Assembly (NCBI GenBank): GCA_910587935.1
Contig: CAJUNP010000005.1
Coordinates: 1 to 64,000 of the forward strand
DNA from: an uncultured Lachnospiraceae bacterium
GTDB lineage: Bacteria; Bacillota; Clostridia; Lachnospirales; Lachnospiraceae
DNA: 64,000 bases
Direction: 5' to 3'
Shown here one piece after another: positions 1-9,071 of the stretch. The position numbers were made by a program, and so were the translations under genes. Every line of letters starts with the position of its first letter. Position 1 is the first letter of the stretch. The notes below the pieces were generated by a model. The model was not told where the DNA came from, did no database searches, and saw nothing but the letters and a program-made list of their open reading frames with translations.

Positions 1-70
1 AGCCTAAAAAACCTTGATTTTAAGCCATTCTTCAATACTTTTGCCTGTTAGTACCAAAAATCCTATGGCA

Positions 71-2692
71 TTATTTCTGAATAGCCGCCTGAGCCGCCGC
101 CAACCGTGCAATCGGAACCCTAAACGGTGAACAGGATACATAATTCAGCCCTACCTTATGGCAGAATTCTACCGAAGAAGGATCGCCGCCGTGCTCGCCG
201 CAAATACCAAGCTTCAGATCGGCTCTGGTATGCCGTCCCATTTCCGCCGCCATCTTAACGAGCTTGCCCACGCCGCTTTGATCCAGCTTTGCAAACGGAT
301 CTGCCTCATAAATTTTGCATTTATAATAATCTGCAAGGAATTTACCGGCATCATCACGGGAAAATCCATAGGTCATCTGCGTCAGGTCATTGGTACCAAA
401 AGAAAAGAACTCTGCTTCTTCGGCTATCTCGTCCGCCAAAAGAGCCGCGCGCGGAATTTCAATCATGGTTCCTACATGATATGAAATGTCGGAATCCATT
501 TCCTTCTTTACCTGTTCCGCTACTTCCGTCACAACGTCTTTTACAAACTTAAGCTCTTTTCTGTCGCCGACGAGAGGAATCATAATTTCAGGTTCGATAG
601 CAAAACCTTTTTCCTTCTTTACTTCAATGGCAGCTTCCATAACCGCTCTGGTCTGCATCTTGGCAATCTCCGGATAAGAAATGGATAACCGGCATCCGCG
701 GTGTCCCATCATCGGATTAAACTCATGCAGATCATCACAGATCGCACGCACCTGATCGGCCGTCAGGCTCATATCTGCGGCCAGCTGCTCGATGTCCTTC
801 TCGTCCGTAGGCACGAATTCATGCAACGGAGGATCAAGAAAACGAATCGTCACAGGTTTTCCTTCCATTACCTCGTAAAGAGCTTTAAAGTCTCCCTTCT
901 GGAAAGGAATTAACTCATTCAGCGCCGCCTCTCTCTGCTCCACCGTACCGGAAAGAATCATTTTACGAATCTTGGGGATTCGGTCCGGCTCAAAGAACAT
1001 ATGCTCCGTACGGCATAAGCCGATTCCTTCCGCTCCCAGCTTAACCGCATTGGCTGCATCGGAAGGAGTGTCCGCATTCGCTCTTACCTTCAGAATACGG
1101 TATTCGTCAGCCCACGCCATAATGCGCTTAAAGTTACCGGTTATGCCGGCTTCCACCGTTTTGATATCGCCCTTATAAATTTTACCCGTTGAACCGTCCA
1201 GAGAAATATAATCTCCTTCCGTAAAACTGTGTCCGCCTAACTCAAAAGTCTTTGCTTCTTCATTAATTGAAATTTCACCGCAGCCGGATACACAGCATGT
1301 CCCCATGCCTCTTGCAACAACCGCCGCATGGGAGGTCATGCCGCCGCGTACCGTAAGAATTCCTTCCGACGCATGCATTCCCTCAATATCTTCCGGCGAC
1401 GTCTCCAGACGTACCAGTATAACTCTTTCTCCTTTATCATGGGCAGCCACTGCGTCTGCAGCGTTAAAATAAACTTTGCCCGCCGCCGCGCCGGGTGAAG
1501 CCGGAAGAGCCTGTCCGATTACTTCTCCCTGCTTCAGCGCATCCGCGTCAAAATTCGGATGAAGAAGCTGATCCAGCGATTTCGCCTCGATGCGGCACAC
1601 CGCCTCCTGGGGAGTAATCATGCCTTCATCCACCAGATCGCAGGCAATCTGCAATGCTGCTGCCGCCGTTCTCTTGCCGCTTCTTGTCTGAAGGAAATAC
1701 AGCCTGCCCTCCTGAATCGTAAATTCCATATCCTGCATATCGCGGTAATGCTTTTCCAAAGTATTCGCAATATCAATAAACTGCTGATAACACTCCGGTA
1801 AATCTTCCTGAAGCCTTGTAATCGGCTGCGGCGTCCGGATACCGGCTACTACGTCTTCTCCCTGGGCGTTGATCAGATATTCTCCGTAAATTCCCTTAAC
1901 GCCGGTAGATGGATTCCTTGTAAATGCAACGCCCGTACCGGAAGTATCGCCCATATTGCCAAATACCATAGCCTGTACATTGACGGCGGTTCCCCAGTCA
2001 CCCGGTATGTCGTTCATACGGCGGTAAACGATGGCCCGCGGGTTGTCCCATGAACGGAATACCGCCTTTACGGCTCCCATAAGCTGTTCCTTGGGATCCT
2101 GAGGGAATTCTTCCCCGTTCATATGATCCTTATATACCTTTTTAAAACGTTCCGCCAGCTCCTTCATATCTTCCGCCGTCAGCTGCGTATCATACTCCAC
2201 GCCTTTCGCTTTTTTCACTTCATCTATAATCTTTTCAAAAAAAGATTTCGGAACTTCCATCACTACATCCGAGTACATTTGTATAAATCTGCGGTACGAA
2301 TCATATGCAAATCTGGGATTGCCCGTTTTCTCCGCAAACCCCTCTACCGCCGTATCGTTCAAACCAAGATTCAAAATGGTATCCATCATACCGGGCATGG
2401 ACGCTCTCGCGCCGGACCGGACAGAAACCAGAAGGGGATCCTTTACATCGCCGAATTTTTTCCCCTGCTTTTCCTCTAAAACCCCTAACGCCGAAAATAT
2501 CTGCTCTCTGATTTCATCGGAGATCTGCCTGCCCTGCTTGTAATAATCCGTACAGGCTTCCGTTGTAACAGTAAAACCTTTTGGGATCGGAAGACCAAGA
2601 TTGGTCATTTCCGCAAGGTTCGCGCCCTTGCCACCCAAAAGGTTCCTCATGTCTGCATTGCCTTCCTCAAAAAGATACACCCACTTTGCCAT
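71..2692 (-). CDS. ppdK: Pyruvate, phosphate dikinase
   Basis: Interconverts pyruvate, ATP and phosphate with phosphoenolpyruvate, AMP and pyrophosphate in the cytoplasm. In anaerobic Clostridia it often serves PPi-linked glycolysis. The 873 residues match the family's full length. The N-terminal ATP-grasp nucleotide domain covers about residues 1-350. The swivelling phosphohistidine domain carries GGMTSHAAVVARG with the phospho-acceptor His455. The C-terminal PEP/pyruvate barrel ends with GICGEHGGDP, whose Cys831 matches the catalytic cysteine. A strong GGAGGAGAG ribosome site precedes the start. It is transcribed alone, divergent from the symporter gene. No truncation is visible and the assignment is secure. 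Confidence 0.97.
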   Translation of the reverse strand: MAKWVYLFEEGNADMRNLLGGKGANLAEMTNLGLPIPKGFTVTTEACTDYYKQGRQISDEIREQIFSALGVLEEKQGKKFGDVKDPLLVSVRSGARASMPGMMDTILNLGLNDTAVEGFAEKTGNPRFAYDSYRRFIQMYSDVVMEVPKSFFEKIIDEVKKAKGVEYDTQLTAEDMKELAERFKKVYKDHMNGEEFPQDPKEQLMGAVKAVFRSWDNPRAIVYRRMNDIPGDWGTAVNVQAMVFGNMGDTSGTGVAFTRNPSTGVKGIYGEYLINAQGEDVVAGIRTPQPITRLQEDLPECYQQFIDIANTLEKHYRDMQDMEFTIQEGRLYFLQTRSGKRTAAAALQIACDLVDEGMITPQEAVCRIEAKSLDQLLHPNFDADALKQGEVIGQALPASPGAAAGKVYFNAADAVAAHDKGERVILVRLETSPEDIEGMHASEGILTVRGGMTSHAAVVARGMGTCCVSGCGEISINEEAKTFELGGHSFTEGDYISLDGSTGKIYKGDIKTVEAGITGNFKRIMAWADEYRILKVRANADTPSDAANAVKLGAEGIGLCRTEHMFFEPDRIPKIRKMILSGTVEQREAALNELIPFQKGDFKALYEVMEGKPVTIRFLDPPLHEFVPTDEKDIEQLAADMSLTADQVRAICDDLHEFNPMMGHRGCRLSISYPEIAKMQTRAVMEAAIEVKKEKGFAIEPEIMIPLVGDRKELKFVKDVVTEVAEQVKKEMDSDISYHVGTMIEIPRAALLADEIAEEAEFFSFGTNDLTQMTYGFSRDDAGKFLADYYKCKIYEADPFAKLDQSGVGKLVKMAAEMGRHTRADLKLGICGEHGGDPSSVEFCHKVGLNYVSCSPFRVPIARLAAAQAAIQK

Positions 2693-2744
2693 AGAAAATC
2701 CTCTCTCCTCCTAAAAAAATTGACATAGCTGCCGTGCAAATGCC

Positions 2745-2760
2745 TGATATAATTATATCA
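2745..2760. promoter_or_regulatory. Perfect 16-bp palindrome upstream of ppdK
   Basis: TGATATAATTATATCA is self-complementary over all 16 bases and lies about 50 bp upstream of the ppdK start. It contains TATAAT on both strands, so it may be a ppdK -10 element, a dimeric regulator's operator, or both. No good -35 hexamer is visible for ppdK at the standard distance. The role is inferred from position and symmetry only. Confidence 0.35.
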
Positions 2761-2817
2761 TACAGATTTCTCACACGCACTACATATTTTCATAATTTTG
2801 GTAATTTTTGATTTTTT

Positions 2818-2846
2818 TTGTTATCTTATTTTTGGAATACTATAAT
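2818..2846 (+). promoter_or_regulatory. Probable promoter of the alanine symporter gene
   Basis: TTGTTA and TATAAT are separated by 17 bases in an AT-rich divergent intergenic region, giving a 5' leader of roughly 100 nt before the symporter start. TTGACT with TATACC (15-bp spacing, near 2895-2921) is a weaker alternative. No glycine-riboswitch motif is visible in the leader, although such switches are common upstream of this transporter family. Confidence 0.45.
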
Positions 2847-2953
2847 CAGAATCCATAAACATTTCATCTTTATGCAAATCTATACATATTATTATTGACT
2901 TCTTCCATTATTTCTTATACCATTATACAGAATCATACAGGAGGATTAAGGAT

Positions 2954-4468
2954 ATGACAGATACTATCGCTCAAATTAACGGAGTGGTCAACGGCATTGT
3001 CTGGGGCGTTCCCGCGCTGGTTCTTCTAATCGGAACCGGCGTACTGATGACCGTTATCACCAAATTTTTTCAGTTTACTCACTTTGGCCACATGTGGAAG
3101 GAAACCATCGGAAGCCTTTTTAAGAAAAAAGATATTCTGAAATCCGACGACAAACATTCCATCTCCCAGTTTCAGGCGCTTTGCACCGCGCTCTCCGCAA
3201 CCATTGGAACCGGCAATATTGCAGGTATTGCATACGCGATCACCATGGGCGGCCCCGGCGCCGTATTTTGGATGTGGATTGCCGCAATCGTCGGCATGAT
3301 GACCAACTATTCGGAAAATGTGCTCGGCATCTTTTTCCGCCGCCGCAATATAAAAGGCGAATGGTGCGGCGGAGCCATGTATTACCTGCGTGACGGACTG
3401 GGTTCCAAAAAACATTGCAAAACCCTCGGCAAAATTCTCGCCGTTTTATTTTCCGTTTTTGCAATCTTCGCTTCCTTTGGTATCGGCAACATGGGACAGG
3501 TTGTTTCCATTAAAGAAAGTATTGCCGGTATCTTTGCCTTTACGGATAACACGACGGTAAACTCCCTGATTCTGGGGTGTATTCTGATGCTCGTTGCCGC
3601 CCTTGTTATTATCGGCGGAATCACGCGTATTGCAAAAGCCAATGAGAAAATCGTTCCGTTTATGGCCGTTTTTTACATCATCGGCGCTTTCGTGATTATC
3701 TTGATGAATTACCGGATGATCGGACCGGCTTTTGCATCCATTTTCACCAACGCCTTCAGCATGAAAGCCGTTGGCGGCGGCGTTGGCGGCGCTTTAATCA
3801 AACAGGCCGTCACATGGGGCTTTAAGCGCGGCGTATTTTCCAACGAAGCGGGCCTTGGCTCCTCCGTTATGGTACATTCCGCTTCCAATGTCAAAGAACC
3901 CGTTACACAGGGATTGTGGGGTATTTTTGAAGTGTTCTTTGATACGATTATTGTCTGTACCCTGACGGCGCTTATCATTCTTACCAGCGGCATCGTGGAT
4001 TTACATACCGGCGCATCCTTAAGCGGCGCCACCAAACTCGGTCTTGCCACGGAAGCGTTTACCATGCACTTCGGCGCTTTCGGCGGCATCTTCATGGCAG
4101 TTGCCGTTACCCTGTTTGCCTTCTCCACCGTACTTGGCTGGAGCTACTACGGTACAAAGGCATGGGAATTTTTATTTGGAACCAAATCCACCGTTATTTA
4201 CAAGGTAATCTTTCTTGGGGTTATCGTAGCCGGCTCCACCCTGACTGCCGATCTTGCCCTGGATCTATCCGATACCTTTAACGGCCTGATGGCGATTCCC
4301 AATCTGATCGGCGTGTTGACCTTATCCGGTACGGTGATGGCGATAACCAACAACTATGTTCAAAGGAAACTGAACCATAAACGAAAAGGTACGCCGCCGG
4401 CTCCGATGCTCTCTTTCTTTGACCAAATCCAGAAAGAACAGGAAGAAGCCCTCAAGGCAGAACACTGA
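2954..4468 (+). CDS. Sodium/alanine (AGCS family) symporter
   Basis: Predicted cation-coupled importer of alanine or glycine in the cytoplasmic membrane. The 504-residue protein has about ten hydrophobic segments. It carries AGCS-type signatures: the GTGNIAGIA stretch near residue 85, then GGPGAVFWMW and NEAGLGSS near residue 295. The length is normal for the family (450-500). The C-terminus is a charged cytoplasmic tail. An AGGAGG site lies 9 nt before the ATG. The gene is monocistronic and followed directly by a strong terminator. Substrate choice between alanine and glycine cannot be read from sequence. Confidence 0.92.
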   Translation: MTDTIAQINGVVNGIVWGVPALVLLIGTGVLMTVITKFFQFTHFGHMWKETIGSLFKKKDILKSDDKHSISQFQALCTALSATIGTGNIAGIAYAITMGGPGAVFWMWIAAIVGMMTNYSENVLGIFFRRRNIKGEWCGGAMYYLRDGLGSKKHCKTLGKILAVLFSVFAIFASFGIGNMGQVVSIKESIAGIFAFTDNTTVNSLILGCILMLVAALVIIGGITRIAKANEKIVPFMAVFYIIGAFVIILMNYRMIGPAFASIFTNAFSMKAVGGGVGGALIKQAVTWGFKRGVFSNEAGLGSSVMVHSASNVKEPVTQGLWGIFEVFFDTIIVCTLTALIILTSGIVDLHTGASLSGATKLGLATEAFTMHFGAFGGIFMAVAVTLFAFSTVLGWSYYGTKAWEFLFGTKSTVIYKVIFLGVIVAGSTLTADLALDLSDTFNGLMAIPNLIGVLTLSGTVMAITNNYVQRKLNHKRKGTPPAPMLSFFDQIQKEQEEALKAEH

Positions 4469-4488
4469 TAAATATTTGCACAGATAAA

Positions 4489-4535
4489 AGCAGCTATGAG
4501 CCGTTCATGCGGTTCATAGCTGCTCCTTTTTCATC
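4489..4535. terminator. Intrinsic terminator after the alanine symporter
   Basis: A perfect-looking stem (arms AGCAGCTATGA.CCG and CGG.TCATAGCTGCT, loop TTCATG) is followed by CTTTTT. It lies between convergent genes and could also terminate the DUF362 gene from the other side. Confidence 0.85.
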
Positions 4536-4558
4536 GTACGTCCGTATACGCTTCTATT

Positions 4559-5425
4559 TTAAATTTCTATAAGCTCATATTCCCGCAGTCCGACTCCCAA
4601 ATCAGCTGCCGCTTCCACCGTATGAACTCCGTTTCTGCTCTCAATCCTCTCAAGAAGATGTTCTCTTCCCGGATCATTCGTTGCCCCGTAAACCAGATCC
4701 AGACATGCCTGATCGATTGCCACAGGATCTAAGGAAGCAAGGATTCCGATATCCTCCATACAGGGATCCTCCGCTACGGCGCAGCAGTCGCAGTCTACGG
4801 ACATATTTTTCATTACGTTAATGTAAACCGCATTGCCGTGGAAAAATTCCACAATGGAAGACGCCGCATCCGCCATGGATTCCAGAAACGAATCATGATC
4901 CGCCGTCCATATGGCGTCCGGGTCTCCCGCACCGTGAATATACGCTTTCCCATAGGAAGACGCCACACCGATGGAAAGCTGCTTCAAAGCTCCGCCAAAT
5001 CCCCCCATAGGATGTCCTTTAAAATGTGACAAAACTAACATGGAATCATAATCCGCAAGATTTTTACCTGCAAAATTTTTCTGAATCCGTTTTCCGCCGG
5101 GAATCGGAAGCTCCAAATCCGGCCCCTGCGCGTCCAGCAGATCCACGTTAAAATAACGGCTCCACCCGTGCTCCTCCAAGGTTTTCAAATGTTTCTCCGT
5201 GGTATTGCGGGTTCCCTCATAGGCCGTATTGCACTCTACAACCGTTCCGCCCGTATGGTCTATAACAGGCTTGAAAAATTCCGGCTGCAGAAAATTCTGG
5301 TTGCCGGTTTCCCCGGAATGTAATTTTATGGCAATCTTTCCGGGAAGCTCTTTATCCGTAAGCTTATACAACTCCAACACTTTCTCCGGGGAGATAATTC
5401 TTGAAAAATACACTTTTGCTTTCAT
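4559..5425 (-). CDS. DUF362 domain-containing protein
   Basis: A 288-residue protein of the DUF362 family, whose biochemical function is not established. Family traits visible are IAIKLHSGETGN near residue 32, the internal LSHFKGHPMGGFGGALKQLSIG segment, and the C-terminal DIGILASLDPVAIDQACLDLVY block. Many relatives carry a four-cysteine ferredoxin module; here only a short CDCCAV cysteine group near residue 210 is seen, so this is the short, cluster-free form. An AAAGGAGG ribosome site precedes the start. It is divergent from the AraC regulator gene, with 161 bp between them. Confidence 0.82.
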   Translation of the reverse strand: MKAKVYFSRIISPEKVLELYKLTDKELPGKIAIKLHSGETGNQNFLQPEFFKPVIDHTGGTVVECNTAYEGTRNTTEKHLKTLEEHGWSRYFNVDLLDAQGPDLELPIPGGKRIQKNFAGKNLADYDSMLVLSHFKGHPMGGFGGALKQLSIGVASSYGKAYIHGAGDPDAIWTADHDSFLESMADAASSIVEFFHGNAVYINVMKNMSVDCDCCAVAEDPCMEDIGILASLDPVAIDQACLDLVYGATNDPGREHLLERIESRNGVHTVEAAADLGVGLREYELIEI

Positions 5426-5586
5426 GAAGATCCTCCTTTTCCAACGTCTCTGTTTTAAGCTATAAAGAAAGACTAACGTAAAACACGTGATTTTTCAAGA
5501 TTATTTTTTTATTTCCTCCTAAACTTGCATTTACTATCCAAATCCTTTATCTTAAAAGTACGAAATTTACCGGAAGGACAAAAAAC

Positions 5587-6486
5587 ATGGATCTGCACTC
5601 TTTAAAAGAAAACGCCCGCCACGGAACCGTAAGCTTCCCCCTCGCCTTCTACGAATGGGCGGGCAGGGAAAGCTGGCAGATTCCTCTTCACTGGCACGAC
5701 GAAACGGAACTGATATTTTTTGAAAAAGGGGATTTTCAAGCCTGGCTGAATACAAAAGAATTCCAAATCAAAGCGCCCGCCATTATGTGCGTCCACGCCG
5801 GAGAGCTTCACTCCCTTCTCCTGCCGGAGCATGCCCTGGAAAGCGCCGTGGTTTTCAATTTAAACATATTAAGCTTCGAGCACTATGATTCCGTCCAGGC
5901 CAAATTAATACGCCCTCTGATAGAAGGCCGCATGAAAATGCCGCTTCTGCTGGAACCCTCCGCTTCTGTTTTTTCCCGCATCAAAGACCGCTACCTGACG
6001 ATTGCGGAAAAAATCCAAAAAATGAACCGTTGTTCACCGTCCCGTGAATTTGAGAAAAACGCGCTTTATTTACAGATTAAGGCGACGCTTTACAATCTGC
6101 TTGCAACCCTTTATCAGGAAAACTTTCTGCAATGCAGCGGCAATTTTGATCCGAAAAGCGAACGGCAGATTGAAAACCTGAAAAAAGTCCTCAGCTATAT
6201 CCAGGAGCACTACGCCGCTCCCATAAAGCTTGAAGACCTTGCTTCTCTTGTGAATCTCAACCCCCAGTATTTCTGCCGTTACTTTAAGGAAAACATAGGC
6301 AAAACCGCAACCCGGTATATCCAGGAAGTCCGTATGGAAAAAGCTGCCGAAGCCCTGGCAGAAACCAATGAAAAAATAATTACCATTGCCGCGGATTCCG
6401 GCTTTGACAATATTGGATACTTTATCCGAAAGTTCAGGGAAATCAAAGGCGTTACTCCCAGCGAATACCGTAAAAAGTCAAAATAG
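5587..6486 (+). CDS. AraC-family transcriptional regulator with cupin sensor
   Basis: A 299-residue one-component regulator. An N-terminal cupin-like ligand pocket covers about residues 25-160 (PLHWHDETELIF, then a stretch near ALVHAGELHSL-type sequence). The C-terminal double helix-turn-helix of about 100 residues has the typical LASLVNLNPQYFCRYFKE and IITIAADSGFDNIGYFIRKFRE recognition units and ends in TPSEYRKK. It lies 85 bp upstream of the GH13 glucosidase gene on the same strand, so it very likely senses a sugar and activates that gene. The start follows GAAGGA at good spacing. Confidence 0.9.
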   Translation: MDLHSLKENARHGTVSFPLAFYEWAGRESWQIPLHWHDETELIFFEKGDFQAWLNTKEFQIKAPAIMCVHAGELHSLLLPEHALESAVVFNLNILSFEHYDSVQAKLIRPLIEGRMKMPLLLEPSASVFSRIKDRYLTIAEKIQKMNRCSPSREFEKNALYLQIKATLYNLLATLYQENFLQCSGNFDPKSERQIENLKKVLSYIQEHYAAPIKLEDLASLVNLNPQYFCRYFKENIGKTATRYIQEVRMEKAAEALAETNEKIITIAADSGFDNIGYFIRKFREIKGVTPSEYRKKSK

Positions 6487-6534
6487 TGTTATAAACAAGT
6501 CAATTATAAGCAAGAATTCCTCCCTTTAAGCTAA

Positions 6535-6540
6535 TATAAT
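6535..6540 (+). promoter_or_regulatory. -10 element of the glucosidase promoter
   Basis: TATAAT lies about 32 bp upstream of the glucosidase ATG. No recognisable -35 hexamer sits 16-18 bp before it, as expected for a promoter that needs an activator. The adjacent AraC-type protein is the obvious candidate. Confidence 0.5.
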
Positions 6541-6571
6541 GTAATCACAAACACAAAAGGAGGATTCTATT

Positions 6572-8245
6572 ATGAAAAAGGCCTGGTGGCACGATAAAAT
6601 TGCATATCAAATATATCCCAAAAGCTTTTACGACACAAACGGGGACGGAATCGGCGACTTACGGGGGATCATCGGCAAGCTCGATTACCTGCAGGAGCTG
6701 GGCGTTGATATCCTGTGGCTTTCCCCCGTCTACCAATCTCCCTTTGTCGATCAGGGATACGATATTTCCGACTATTACAAAATAGACGAACGTTTCGGCT
6801 CCATGGAAGAATTCGACCTTCTTCTGGCAGAAGCAAAAAAAAGAAACATGTATGTTATCATGGACCTTGTTATCAACCACTGCTCCGACCGGCACGAATG
6901 GTTTCGGAAAGCGTTAAAGAACCCGGAAGGAGAATACGGCGGATACTTCTATTTCCGAAAAGGAAAAGACGGAAATCCCCCCAATAATTACCGTTCCTAT
7001 TTCGGAGGCAGCGCATGGGAAAAGCTCCCTGACAGCGATTATTATTATCTGCACCTGTTTGCAAAAGAACAGCCGGATCTAAACTGGAACAACCCTAGAC
7101 TGCTGGAAGAGCTTTACCAAATGATTAACTGGTGGATGGAAAAAGGCGTTGCCGGCTTCCGCATCGACGCCATTATGAATATAAAAAAAGATCCGGCCTT
7201 TCCAAGCTGCGAACCGGACGGGGCGGACGGCCTGGCAAGTCCCTGCCACATGATCGAAAACGTACGCGGCATCGGAGAACTGCTGGAAGACCTGAAAAAA
7301 CATACCTTTGAAGAATACGGGGCTTTTACCGTGGCCGAAGTCTTCAACATGAGAAAAGAAGAGCTGCATGAATTTATCGGAGAAAACGGACATTTTTCCA
7401 CTATGTTTGATTTTTCCGCCCATTCCCTTTCCCTCGGTGAACACGGCTGGTACGACAGCAAGCCTGTGGAATTTAAAGCCTTCCGCAACGTACTTTTTCA
7501 TACCCAGTCGGAATGTCAGGACGTAGGTTTTCTGGCAAATATTCTTGAAAATCATGACGAACCAAGAAGCGCCGACCGGTATCTGCCGAAATATGCCAAA
7601 AACGACGACGGCGTCAAAATGCTGGGAACCGTCAGCGTCCTGCTGCGAGGTATCCCGTTTTTGTATCAGGGACAGGAAATCGGTATGCGCAACTGCCCAA
7701 TGCAGTCAATAGACGACTATGACGATATCAGCACACTAAACGAATACCGGTTGGCACGGAGCGCAGGACTGACGGATAGCGAAGCGCTTGCCGTCTGCTG
7801 CCAAAACAGCCGTGATAACGCAAGAACTCCCATGCAGTGGGATGCTTCCCCTCACGCCGGTTTTACTTCCGGCTCCCCATGGCTTAAAGTGAATCCAAAC
7901 TATCTGACCATAAATGTGGAAAAACAGCAGAAAGAGGAACACTCCGTTCTCTCCTATTACAAAAGACTGCTTGCCCTTCGCAAATCGGAAGCTTACCGCA
8001 GCCTCTTCACTTACGGCGCGTTTACTCCGCTTTTTGAAGAGGAGGAGCACATTTTTGCCTACGAAAGAAGCCTTGACGGCCAGTCCGTTATGATTCTTGC
8101 AAATTTTGGCGAACAGGACACCCTTCTGCCCGTCCGGCATATTGCAGACTGTCCGGTTCTTTTGAACAACCAGACAAAACTCCACATACAAAAAGGATTT
8201 CTCTGCCTTAAATCATGCCAGGTACTCGTACTGGAAAAACGGTAA
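6572..8245 (+). CDS. GH13 alpha-glucosidase (oligo-1,6-glucosidase type)
   Basis: Cytoplasmic enzyme that hydrolyses short alpha-glucosides such as isomaltose- or maltose-type oligosaccharides. The 557 residues match the GH13 oligo-1,6-glucosidase group. Visible features are the (beta/alpha)8 barrel with NGDGIGDL calcium-loop-like motif (residues 23-30), VINHCSD, nucleophile Asp199 in GFRIDA, acid/base Glu256 in VAEVFN and transition-state Asp329 in ENHDEPR. A C-terminal beta domain follows from about residue 470. There is no signal peptide. AAAGGAGG precedes the start. It pairs with the upstream AraC regulator. Exact substrate (sucrose, isomaltose, trehalose-6-P) is not decided by these motifs. 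Confidence 0.92.
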   Translation: MKKAWWHDKIAYQIYPKSFYDTNGDGIGDLRGIIGKLDYLQELGVDILWLSPVYQSPFVDQGYDISDYYKIDERFGSMEEFDLLLAEAKKRNMYVIMDLVINHCSDRHEWFRKALKNPEGEYGGYFYFRKGKDGNPPNNYRSYFGGSAWEKLPDSDYYYLHLFAKEQPDLNWNNPRLLEELYQMINWWMEKGVAGFRIDAIMNIKKDPAFPSCEPDGADGLASPCHMIENVRGIGELLEDLKKHTFEEYGAFTVAEVFNMRKEELHEFIGENGHFSTMFDFSAHSLSLGEHGWYDSKPVEFKAFRNVLFHTQSECQDVGFLANILENHDEPRSADRYLPKYAKNDDGVKMLGTVSVLLRGIPFLYQGQEIGMRNCPMQSIDDYDDISTLNEYRLARSAGLTDSEALAVCCQNSRDNARTPMQWDASPHAGFTSGSPWLKVNPNYLTINVEKQQKEEHSVLSYYKRLLALRKSEAYRSLFTYGAFTPLFEEEEHIFAYERSLDGQSVMILANFGEQDTLLPVRHIADCPVLLNNQTKLHIQKGFLCLKSCQVLVLEKR

Positions 8246-8252
8246 ACATAAG

Positions 8253-8292
8253 AAAACGGAGCGCGGTCTTCACACCGTTCTCCGTTTCTTAT
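8253..8292. terminator. Terminator between glucosidase and flavodoxin-like gene
   Basis: Inverted repeat AAACGGA...TCCGTTT with additional inner pairing, followed by CTTATTT. It lies between two convergent genes and may act in both directions. Confidence 0.65.
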
Positions 8293-8306
8293 TTGAAACA
8301 AAAAGC

Positions 8307-8924
8307 TTACCGTATAAAATTCGTCCTTACGACGGCTTCTTTTTCGGGAAGTCCGTATTCTTCTTTTCCCAACGCAATACTCTTCATTAAGAAGGCCATA
8401 TTTCTGGCAAGTGTACGCATACTCTGCAGACCTTCCCCATCGCCCTCAGCCTCGCCCGGCGTCCTTCCGTGAACGCTGTTCCAATATTGGCCCGAGGCTA
8501 CCGGCATACCGGCAATCGTAAAAAACTTATTCAGTTCGTCAAAGGCTGCGGACAGGCCTCCCCTTCTTGCCGCCACGACGCTTGCCCCCACCTTCATGGT
8601 TTTATCAAACGGCGTACTGTAAAACAGACGGGTCAGAAACGCTACGAGGGTGGCATTGGCGGAAGCGTAATAAACGGGACTTCCGACTACCAGTCCGTCG
8701 CACGCCTCAAACTTTGCCGCCGTCTGATTGACCATATCGTCAAATGCGCATTGTCCTTTCTTTGCGCAGGTACCGCAGGCAATACAGCCCCGTATATCCT
8801 GATTCCCGATCTGTACAATCTCGGTTTCTATTCCCTCCCCTTCAAATACCTTCTCCATCTCATGCAATGCCACATAAGTATTTCCCTTTGCTCTGGGACT
8901 TCCGTTAATCATCAAAACCTTCAT
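8307..8924 (-). CDS. Flavodoxin-fold NAD(P)H-dependent FMN reductase / iron-sulfur flavoprotein-like
   Basis: Predicted FMN-binding oxidoreductase of about 205 residues. The N-terminal GSPRAKGNT phosphate-binding loop is followed near residue 50 by a GCIACGTCAKKGQC cysteine cluster, then GLVVGSPVYYASANA typical of this family. Clostridial relatives move electrons from NAD(P)H to quinones, nitro compounds or Fe-S partners. The chosen ATG has AAGGTGG about 8 nt upstream; the longer frame (to 8987) adds a basic, unconserved stretch. Physiological substrate is unknown. Confidence 0.85.
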   Translation of the reverse strand: MKVLMINGSPRAKGNTYVALHEMEKVFEGEGIETEIVQIGNQDIRGCIACGTCAKKGQCAFDDMVNQTAAKFEACDGLVVGSPVYYASANATLVAFLTRLFYSTPFDKTMKVGASVVAARRGGLSAAFDELNKFFTIAGMPVASGQYWNSVHGRTPGEAEGDGEGLQSMRTLARNMAFLMKSIALGKEEYGLPEKEAVVRTNFIR

Positions 8925-9071
8925 ACACATTTCCACCTTTCTTTTATTATACATAATACTGCGCCTGCGCCTCAAACATTCCGGCATAAATGCCTCCCGG
9001 AATTCCTGCCAGCTCTAATAGCGGTATGTGTGTTTTTTCCTTTTCATTCTCTTATCCCCCCTGCGTATGGT

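Noticed and set aside
2850..2953. Glycine riboswitch before the alanine/glycine symporter
   Set aside because: No glycine-aptamer motif (GGAGAG..., ACCGAAGGGGCAA-type) is present in the leader; only AT-rich sequence.
6572..8245. Tandem duplication of the two GH13 genes
   Set aside because: They are 50 kb apart, on opposite strands, and differ in loops and length; shared motifs are general GH13 features.
8980..9004. ATTCCGG/CCGGAAT hairpin after glnA
   Set aside because: A stem exists but the following sequence lacks a T-run, so termination is unsupported.
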